Shown here piece by piece: positions 1 through 4,331 of a stretch of DNA of 6,437 nt (its first letter is position 1; the number at the start of each line of letters is the position of its first letter). The translations under genes were made by a program, and so were the position numbers. The notes under the pieces were generated by a model that was given only the letters and a program-made list of their open reading frames with translations, had not been told where the DNA came from and did no database searches. The DNA lies in assembly GCA_036555755.1 (NCBI GenBank), contig DATBKS010000174.1:1-6437 (forward strand), in the 5' to 3' direction. Source of the stretch: JAICJR01 sp036555755 (GTDB taxonomy: Bacteria; Actinomycetota; Thermoleophilia; Solirubrobacterales; Thermoleophilaceae).

Positions 1-274
1 GATGCCCGACGAGGACGTGACCACCGACTACATGCTCGACAAGCTCGTGATCGCCGGGACGGCTGAGCAGGTGGTGGAGCAGCTGGAGGCCTTCCGCGCC
101 GAGGTCGGCGACTTCGGCACGCTCCTTTACTGCGGCGTCGACTGGGTGGAGCCGGAGCTGGCCAGGCGCTCGCTCGAGCTGATGGCCACCGCGGTCATGC
201 CCGCGCTGACGCCATCCTGGCGTGAATCTGCTGCAAATCGGGTTAGTCGACCAGATAACGGGTACGCCGACTGA
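1..274 (+). CDS. LLM-class flavin-dependent oxidoreductase, C-terminal fragment
   Basis: This is the 3' end of a gene that begins before the window; the frame is open from the first bases and stops at TGA 272-274. The visible residues (about 90) include the segment IAGTAEQVVEQLEAFR, then VGDFGTLLYCGVDW, then a helix ending in ATAVMPAL. This pattern (a 'GT-dEV' helix, a 'GDFGTLL' strand and a final 'MP-L' helix) is typical of the C-terminal end of bacterial luciferase-like, F420- or FMN-dependent monooxygenases. The flavin-binding core and any substrate-specific part lie outside the window, so the reaction cannot be named. The ATG at position 2 is almost certainly an internal Met, because the family is usually 300-400 residues long. 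The last 20 or so residues, after MPALTPSW, look like a non-conserved tail. Confidence 0.75.
   Translation, partial: MPDEDVTTDYMLDKLVIAGTAEQVVEQLEAFRAEVGDFGTLLYCGVDWVEPELARRSLELMATAVMPALTPSWRESAANRVSRPDNGYAD
241..265 (+). promoter_or_regulatory. possible stress-sigma (SigB/SigF-like) promoter for the gene at 308
   Basis: GGTTA at 241-245 is followed 14 bases later by GGGTAC at 260-265. This resembles the actinobacterial SigB/SigF consensus as I recall it (GTTT-like -35, spacer of about 14-17, GGGTAC/T -10). A transcript starting about 7 bases after the -10 would have a leader of roughly 35 bases that contains the good ribosome binding site at 296-302. The -35 match is only partial and the element overlaps the end of the upstream coding region, so this is a tentative call. 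Confidence 0.35.
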
Positions 275-307
275 AGGGCAGGGAGCATCCCGATTGGAGA
301 GGACCAG

Positions 308-811
308 ATGGCCAGCAGGGCAAACTCTCGCAGCCAGCAGAAGACGCGTTCGACGAAGGCTTCGGCTAATGGATCGCGTGCGACCACGTCGTCGCGCTCG
401 TCCCGCGGCACGACCAAGACCAAGTCCGCGGCCTCGAAGCGCAGCCGCTCGCAGAGCCAGCAGCGCGCCCGCCGCTCGGGCGCGGGGACCACTAAGGCGA
501 GCAGCAACGGCGCCGCGAGCACGGTGCAGAAGGTCGTGCGCAAGGCCGGCGCGCCCGCGCTGGCGGTCGGCGCAGCGGCGGCAGGAGTGGCCGGCGGCAT
601 CGCTTTGAAGAGCCGCATCCAGCGCCCGAAGGTGCTCGGCGTCAAGCTTCCGCGTTCGCTCGGTAAGGCCCTGCCGGACCTCGACGTGAAGTCGATGGCG
701 AAGAGCGTGGGCAAGGCGAGCAAGCAGCTCGGCGAGACCTCGAAGAGCGTCTCGAAGGACATCGAGCTGGTCGGCGAGCAGGCCGAGCGCATAGGCAAGA
801 TCCTCGACTGA
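308..811 (+). CDS. basic low-complexity protein with a glycine-zipper-like hydrophobic segment (unknown function)
   Basis: I do not recognise a named family. The 167-residue product has three parts. Residues 1-75 are hydrophilic and very basic, made mainly of Ser, Arg, Lys, Thr and Ala, and resemble the low-complexity tails of histone-H1-like or nucleoid-associated proteins. Residues 79-100 are a small-residue hydrophobic stretch (PALAVGAAAAGVAGGIAL) with glycine-zipper spacing, which could be a membrane segment or a helix-packing surface. Residues 120-167 form a predicted amphipathic helical region with Lys, Ser and Val repeats (KSMAKSVGKASKQLG). A strong ribosome binding site, GGAGAGG at 296-302, lies 5 bases before the ATG and supports this start. 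The next gene starts 11 bases after the stop and carries the same hydrophobic motif, so the two are probably co-transcribed and related. DNA or RNA binding at the membrane is one possibility, by composition only. Confidence 0.7.
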   Translation: MASRANSRSQQKTRSTKASANGSRATTSSRSSRGTTKTKSAASKRSRSQSQQRARRSGAGTTKASSNGAASTVQKVVRKAGAPALAVGAAAAGVAGGIALKSRIQRPKVLGVKLPRSLGKALPDLDVKSMAKSVGKASKQLGETSKSVSKDIELVGEQAERIGKILD

Positions 812-822
812 CGCTCGCGCGC

Positions 823-1182
823 ATGGCGGCGACAACCACCAAATCGCGAGCGTCCGCGTCGAACGGCCGCGCGGCAGCGAGCCCAATCGAAAAGGTCAAG
901 TCGACGGGTAAGGGTCCCGCCCTCACCGCCGGAGCGACCCTCGCCGGGCTCGCTGGCGGTTTCGCCCTGGGGTCCTGGAAGGCATCCAGGACGCCAAGTG
1001 GCGCACGCGTGGCGGTGCAGCTCGCGGAAGGGCTGGGCTCGCTGGCGAGCGAGGTTGCGTCTGCTGGAGGGGACCTTCGGGAAGTCCGTCGGCAGCTGAG
1101 GCAGATGAACCGGCGCTCACCGATCGAGGTGCTGCTCGACGGTCTGACCCACCGGCGCGGCGCCCACAAGACCGAGTCCTGA
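823..1182 (+). CDS. small basic protein sharing the hydrophobic motif of its upstream neighbour (unknown function)
   Basis: The 119-residue product opens with a short Ala/Ser/Lys/Arg-rich stretch (1-30). A small-residue hydrophobic segment follows at 32-51 and matches the previous protein in the pattern PAL-x2-GA-x2-AG-x-AGG-x-AL-x-S. The C-terminal half (about 62-108) is probably helical, with a charged stretch LREVRRQLRQMNRR and then PIEVLLDGLTHRR. I see no catalytic motif and cannot assign a function. There is no clear ribosome binding site before the ATG, and the gap to the preceding stop is only 11 bases, so translation may depend on the upstream gene. The pair looks like an old duplication in which only the central hydrophobic motif is preserved while the tails diverged. 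Confidence 0.65.
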   Translation: MAATTTKSRASASNGRAAASPIEKVKSTGKGPALTAGATLAGLAGGFALGSWKASRTPSGARVAVQLAEGLGSLASEVASAGGDLREVRRQLRQMNRRSPIEVLLDGLTHRRGAHKTES

Positions 1183-1202
1183 CGGACATCCTCCAGGTCG
1201 CG

Positions 1203-1232
1203 TTGGCGTAGGTACCCCGCCCCGGGTACCCT
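1203..1232 (+). promoter_or_regulatory. candidate promoter for a leaderless transcript of the gene at 1239
   Basis: TTGGCG at 1203-1208 and TACCCT at 1227-1232 are separated by 18 bases, and TACCCT ends exactly six bases before the ATG at 1239. A TANNNT box at this distance is the arrangement expected when transcription starts at the start codon, and no Shine-Dalgarno sequence is visible. An alternative reading uses the overlapping GGGTAC (1224-1229) as a stress-sigma -10. Either way the promoter lies within an inverted repeat at 1211-1230. Confidence 0.4.
1211..1230. repeat. inverted repeat GGTACCC / GGGTACC overlapping the putative -10
   Basis: The arms are GGTACCC (1211-1217) and GGGTACC (1224-1230), a perfect 7-bp match around a 6-base GC-rich spacer. 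The right arm overlaps the putative -10 of the gene at 1239. If transcription starts at 1239 the repeat is untranscribed and would be an operator candidate rather than an RNA hairpin. No T-run follows, so it is not a standard intrinsic terminator for the upstream gene pair. Confidence 0.45.
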
Positions 1233-1238
1233 CGGCCC

Positions 1239-1637
1239 ATGGCGGCAACATGGCGCTGGTCCGTTCGGTTCTTCTCGCTCATCGCCATGCTGCTGTTCGC
1301 GGCGCTGATGATCATCTTCGTGGTGGTCACGGTGAACCACTTCGGGGAGAGGGAGTACGTCACGGACAACGTGGCGGGCCTGCCGCCCGTGTACGTGATC
1401 ACCGCGATCCTCGTGCCGTTCTGCGCGGCCTTCGTGGGCGGCTTCTGGATGCTGTTCCTCGACAGCTTCAAGCGCCAGGTGGCGGAGGAGCAGCAGCAGG
1501 CCGGGCAGCCGTTTCAGCCCCAGGGGCCGACCGCCGCGCCCCCGCTGTCGCCCCTCGCCGACCAGCCGGAGACGTTCCGCCAGAAGGTCATGCGCTTCAT
1601 CCGGGAGCGCGGCGAGCCCGACGATCCGCTGCCCTAG
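1239..1637 (+). CDS. two-helix membrane protein (unknown function)
   Basis: The 132-residue product has a short basic N-terminus (WRWSVRFF), a first hydrophobic helix at about 11-32, a polar loop of about 18 residues, a second helix at about 51-74 (VYVITAILVPFCAAFVGGFWMLF), and a cytoplasmic-looking tail rich in Gln, Pro and charged residues. The tail contains KRQVAEEQQQAGQPFQPQ and ends in a charged segment near RFIRERGEPDDPLP. I do not recognise a named family, and no catalytic motif is visible. The ATG has no Shine-Dalgarno sequence but has a TANNNT box six bases upstream, fitting leaderless translation. The peroxiredoxin-like gene follows about 14 bases after the stop, so the two may form an operon. 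Confidence 0.7.
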   Translation: MAATWRWSVRFFSLIAMLLFAALMIIFVVVTVNHFGEREYVTDNVAGLPPVYVITAILVPFCAAFVGGFWMLFLDSFKRQVAEEQQQAGQPFQPQGPTAAPPLSPLADQPETFRQKVMRFIRERGEPDDPLP

Positions 1638-1651
1638 CATCAGAGCCCGTG

Positions 1652-2215
1652 ATGGACTCCCTGCGGGTGGGAGATCCGTTTCCGGATCTCGCCCTCGAAT
1701 CAACACACGGCCAGGTGCGCCTCTCCGATCGCTGGACAGGCGGTCCGCTCGTGGTCGTGTTCATGCGGCACTTCGGCTGTGCGTTCTGCCGTGAGCACCT
1801 GATCCTGCTCGCAGAGGCGCACGAGGACATCCGGGCCGCGGGCGGCGACGTGGCCGCGATCTTCCAATACCGCGCGGAGCCGACCTACAACTTCTGCCGC
1901 AGCCGCGGCGTGCCGTTCGAGTGCCTGGGCGATCCGGCGCGCGCCGGCTACCGCGCCGCCGGGCTCGGACGGGGTCCGCGCAAGGAGTACATGAGCCTCA
2001 AGGTCTACAAGCACTGGTTCCGGGCGAACAAGGTGGGGGCGCGGGTGGGCAAGCCGAGCGGCGACGTGGCGCAGCGCCCGGGCACGTTCGTCGTGGACCC
2101 GAACGGGACGATCGTGTTCGCCCACTACAACAAGGACTCGGCCGACAACCCGTCGACCTCCGCGGTGATCGAGGCGGTGGCCACCGCCGCGCCGGTCAGA
2201 CCGTCGTTCGATTGA
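1652..2215 (+). CDS. peroxiredoxin-like (AhpC/TSA, Prx-like2-type) protein, Cys form
   Basis: The 187-residue product has a thioredoxin-fold redoxin domain. The N-terminal GDPFPDLALES and the strand LVVVFMRHFG lead to the redox motif CAFC (Cys43 and Cys46) followed by REHL, as in 'peroxiredoxin-like' AhpC/TSA proteins, the group that includes eukaryotic Prx-like2/SelU. Further Cys residues occur at 82 and 91 (FC-RSRGVPFECLGDP). The C-terminal block GDVAQRPGTFVV-x-FAHYN-x-SADNPS completes the fold. The expected role is thiol-dependent reduction of peroxides or disulfides in the cytoplasm; the substrate is unknown. The frame is open far upstream, but homology to the second copy begins at MDSLRVGDPF. 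GTG 1649 is a possible alternative start one codon earlier. The end overlaps the end of the opposing GGDEF-EAL gene by 20 bp. The protein is a close paralog of the UGA-containing gene at 3768-4331. Confidence 0.88.
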   Translation: MDSLRVGDPFPDLALESTHGQVRLSDRWTGGPLVVVFMRHFGCAFCREHLILLAEAHEDIRAAGGDVAAIFQYRAEPTYNFCRSRGVPFECLGDPARAGYRAAGLGRGPRKEYMSLKVYKHWFRANKVGARVGKPSGDVAQRPGTFVVDPNGTIVFAHYNKDSADNPSTSAVIEAVATAAPVRPSFD

Positions 2216-3692
2216 GCTCGCGCTCGAGCAGCCACTCCTCGAGCGCCCGAGCGGGCACGGGCCGGCTGACGTAGAAGCCCTGCACCTCGTCGCAGCCCAG
2301 CCCGCGCAGGTCGTCCATCACGGCTGCGGTCTCGACGCCCTCGGCCACCACGCTGAGCCCCAGGTTGCTCCCGAGCGCGATCGTCGAGCGGACGATCACC
2401 GCGTCGTCCTCCTGGTCGCCCATCGAGGTGACGAACGAGCGGTCCACCTTGAGCGTGCTCACCGGAAGCTGCCTCAGGTAGGCGAGCGACGAATAGCCGG
2501 TGCCGAAGTCGTCGATCGCGAGGCCTATGCCCATCTCGTCGAGGCGCGCGAGGATCTCGCGCGCGCGCTGCGGGTCGGACATGATCGTGTCCTCGGTCAG
2601 CTCGAGCTCGAGCATGCGGGTCGAGAGCCCGCGCTCGTCCAGCATGCGCTTGATCTGGTGCGGCAGCTCGTGGTCCACGAGGTTGCGCGGCGAGAGGTTC
2701 ACCGCCATGCCCAGCTCGATGCCCCGCGACCGCCAAGCGGCGCACTGGTCGAGCGCCGTCTCGAGCACCGCCAGCGTGAGCGGGCGGATCAGGCCCGTGT
2801 GCTCGGCGAGCGGGATGAAGTTGTCGGGCGTGATGAGGCCGCGCTCCGGATGGTTCCAGCGCGCGAGCGCCTCGACTCCCACCACGCGCCCATCGGACAG
2901 CCTGATCTTCGGCTGGTAGTGCAGCTCGATCTGGCCGGCTCCGATCCCGCTGCGCAGGTCCTGCACGAGGCGCAGGCGGCTGGGGGAGAACTCGTGCCGC
3001 GTGGCCGCATACAGCTCGCAGCCGGACTGCGCGCGCTTGGCGTTGTACATCGCCACGTCGGCGTGCTGGAGAAGCGTGTCGGGGTCCGGGCCGTGGTCGG
3101 GGTAGACCGCGATCCCCGCGCTCGCCTCGATCTCGAGATGGAGGTCGCGCACAGTCACCGGATCGGTGAGCGCGCCGCGGATCTTCTCGGCCGCCGCGAG
3201 CGCGTCCAGCTCGCCCTCGATCCTGGGCAGGAGGATCGCGAACTCGTCGCCGCCGAGGCGGGCCACCGAGTCGCTCCGGCGCAGCGTGTCCTTCAGCCGG
3301 TTGCCGAGCTCGTGCAGCAGCAGGTCGCCCATGTGGTGGCCGAGCGCGTCGTTGATCTCCTTGAAGCGGTCGACGTCGAGCACGATCACCGCGGTGCGGG
3401 TGCCGCCGCGGGTGGCGGCCAGGATCGCCTGGTGCACGCGGTCGTGGAAGAGCAGGCGGTTGGGCAGCTCGGTGAGCGCGTCGTGCAGCATCACGAACTC
3501 GTTGTCGGCGAGCTGCTCCTCGAGCGATCTCAGCGTGCGCAGCCCGACGAGTACGAGAATGGTGCAGAGCACTGCGAGCAGAACGAGCGCGAGGGTCTCG
3601 TGACCGAGCGCCCACAGGATGCCGACGATGGTCGCAACGAGGGCGACCGGAATTCCGACCGTGCTGAGTGGGCGCTTCGTGCCCAGCGTCAT
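2196..3692 (-). CDS. membrane GGDEF-EAL protein: diguanylate cyclase / c-di-GMP phosphodiesterase
   Basis: The 498-residue product makes and/or breaks the second messenger c-di-GMP. Two hydrophobic helices at about 11-30 and 33-51 anchor it, with almost no loop between them and no recognisable sensor domain. The GGDEF domain spans about 65-225, with DVDRFK at 106-111, an intact GGDEF at 147-151 and an RxxD inhibitory site (Arg138, Asp141). The EAL domain spans about 240-490, with EAL at 274-276, NLSP at 332-335, ELTE at 364-367, DDFGTGYSSL at 394-403, Lys415 and EGVET at 451-455. The key metal-binding and catalytic residues therefore appear to be present in both domains, and either or both activities are possible. 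The ATG has no good ribosome binding site nearby. The gene is divergent from the candidate selenoprotein gene and converges on the Cys-type peroxiredoxin-like gene. Confidence 0.93.
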   Translation of the reverse strand: MTLGTKRPLSTVGIPVALVATIVGILWALGHETLALVLLAVLCTILVLVGLRTLRSLEEQLADNEFVMLHDALTELPNRLLFHDRVHQAILAATRGGTRTAVIVLDVDRFKEINDALGHHMGDLLLHELGNRLKDTLRRSDSVARLGGDEFAILLPRIEGELDALAAAEKIRGALTDPVTVRDLHLEIEASAGIAVYPDHGPDPDTLLQHADVAMYNAKRAQSGCELYAATRHEFSPSRLRLVQDLRSGIGAGQIELHYQPKIRLSDGRVVGVEALARWNHPERGLITPDNFIPLAEHTGLIRPLTLAVLETALDQCAAWRSRGIELGMAVNLSPRNLVDHELPHQIKRMLDERGLSTRMLELELTEDTIMSDPQRAREILARLDEMGIGLAIDDFGTGYSSLAYLRQLPVSTLKVDRSFVTSMGDQEDDAVIVRSTIALGSNLGLSVVAEGVETAAVMDDLRGLGCDEVQGFYVSRPVPARALEEWLLERELNRTTV

Positions 3693-3735
3693 CAGTCTGT
3701 GAGTCGGCAGGTTCGCCCTCCCATTTGAGCGATGC

Positions 3736-3768
3736 CGCCGCGATCGGTGAACGGTTACGATCGCGGCG
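3736..3768. repeat. perfect 11-bp inverted repeat before the candidate selenoprotein gene
   Basis: The left arm is CGCCGCGATCG (3736-3746) and the right arm CGATCGCGGCG (3758-3768), a perfect match around an 11-base spacer. The right arm overlaps the putative -10 box and ends on the first base of the GTG start codon. Centre-to-centre spacing is 22 bases, about two helical turns, which suits a dimeric DNA-binding regulator. As RNA it could form a hairpin hiding the start. No T-run follows, so it is unlikely to be a terminator. Confidence 0.6.
3756..3761 (+). promoter_or_regulatory. putative -10 box (TACGAT) for leaderless transcription from 3768
   Basis: TACGAT fits TANNNT and ends six bases before the GTG at 3768, the same spacing as TACCCT before the ATG at 1239. 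No Shine-Dalgarno sequence precedes the GTG, so a leaderless transcript is the simplest explanation. I see no convincing -35 hexamer at 17-18 bases. The box lies at the spacer/right-arm junction of the inverted repeat at 3736-3768. Confidence 0.4.
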
Positions 3769-4331
3769 TGGGCCAGCTGACCAAGGATGATCCTTTCCCC
3801 AAGCTAGTCGTTCAATCGCCCCAAGGGGCTATCGATTTGCAGGATCGGTGGAGGAATGGCCCTCTCGTAGTAGCTTTCATGCGCCATTTCGGCTGACCTT
3901 CGTGCCGAGAGCACCTTGCCCAGTTGGGCAAGGCCCACGAGGAGGTCAGGTCACTCGGGGGCGACATCGTCGCCGTGTTCCAGTACCGCGCCGAGCCGAC
4001 CTTCCATTTCTGCCGCAAGCGCGACGTGCCGTTCGACTGCTTGGGCGACCCCGACCGCGAGGCCTACCACGCCGTCGGCCTCGAGGACGGCGGGCTGCTC
4101 GAGTACATGGGGCCGAAGGCCGCGGTGGGCTGGCTGAAGGCCGCGGCGCACGGCAACTTCGGGGGCGCGCCGCAGGGCGACGTGGCGCAGCGGCCGGGGA
4201 CCTTCGTGGTCGCGCAAGACGGGAGCGTGGCGTTCGCGCACTACAACCGCAACTCGGCGGACAACCCGTCAAACGAGCAGGTGATCGAGGCCGTGCGCGC
4301 CGCCGCGGCGCTCGACGCTACGCCGGGGTGA
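3768..4331 (+). CDS. candidate selenoprotein: peroxiredoxin-like protein with UxxC redox motif (in-frame UGA at 3894-3896)
   Basis: Read from GTG 3768 with the TGA at 3894-3896 decoded as selenocysteine, this is a 187-residue paralog of the Cys-type gene at 1652-2215, with the same total length. Homology is continuous on both sides of the TGA: before it DPFP, DRW and GPLVVAFMRHFG; after it PSCREHL, AVFQYRAEPT, FHFC, VPFDCLGDP, GDVAQRPGTFVV and NSADNPS. The TGA is residue 43, exactly where the paralog has Cys43 of CxxC, giving a UxxC motif (Sec43, Cys46); Cys82 and Cys91 are also kept. A SECIS-like hairpin follows directly. No other frame disruption is present. Vertebrate and other SelU proteins in the Prx-like2 group are known to use Sec at such a position (established knowledge). 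The codons before the TGA are less GC-biased than those after it. The alternatives are a recent nonsense mutation, or translation of only a C-terminal part from TTG 3924. The end overlaps the opposing monooxygenase gene by 14 bp. The Sec machinery (selA, selB, selC, selD) is not in the window. Confidence 0.82.
3894..3948 (+). promoter_or_regulatory. candidate bacterial SECIS element (UGA codon plus downstream stem-loop)
   Basis: An 8-bp perfect stem pairs CCTTGCCC (3914-3921) with GGGCAAGG (3926-3933) around an AGUU loop (3922-3925). Below an asymmetric internal loop (3905-3913 against 3934-3935), TCGTG (3900-3904) pairs with CACGA (3936-3940). After a GG bulge (3941-3942), TGACCT (3894-3899) pairs with AGGTCA (3943-3948), so the UGA sits at the base of the structure. 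The apical loop starts 25 bases after the UGA and has G as its second base. Both fit the bacterial SECIS model as I recall it (loop 16-37 bases downstream, a G among the first two loop bases). The same place in the Cys paralog cannot form the 8-bp stem. Binding of SelB with Sec-tRNA is the expected role. Confidence 0.75.

Noticed and set aside
1211..1230. Inverted repeat as an intrinsic terminator of the 308-1182 genes
   Set aside because: No T-run follows the right arm, and the repeat sits directly on the putative promoter of the next gene.
1250..1651. N-terminal extension of the Cys-type peroxiredoxin-like protein by about 134 residues
   Set aside because: The extension overlaps the membrane-protein gene in another frame, is Arg/Ala/Gly-rich shadow-type sequence, and has no counterpart in the second copy, whose homology starts at residue 1 of the 1652 start.
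642..1706. Minus-strand reading frame of 354 codons across the small-gene region
   Set aside because: The composition (Arg, Ala, His, Pro-rich) is typical of an antisense shadow in GC-rich DNA, and it lies opposite four better supported plus-strand genes.
2125..3615. Long minus-strand reading frame of 496 codons overlapping the GGDEF-EAL gene
   Set aside because: It is Arg/Ala/Pro-rich and reads like a frame-shifted shadow of the GGDEF-EAL gene, which has all family motifs in its own frame.
3894..3896. Reading the TGA as a simple premature stop, making the second peroxiredoxin-like gene a pseudogene
   Set aside because: The stop falls exactly on the catalytic Cys codon, there is no other frame damage in 188 codons, downstream conservation is strong, and a SECIS-like hairpin follows. 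It remains the main alternative until selenium genes are found in the genome.
3924..4331. A separate 135-residue protein starting at TTG 3924
   Set aside because: It would lack the redox centre and the first part of the thioredoxin fold. The TTG lies in the loop and stem of the hairpin and has no ribosome binding site. It is better explained as the C-terminal part of the gene starting at 3768.
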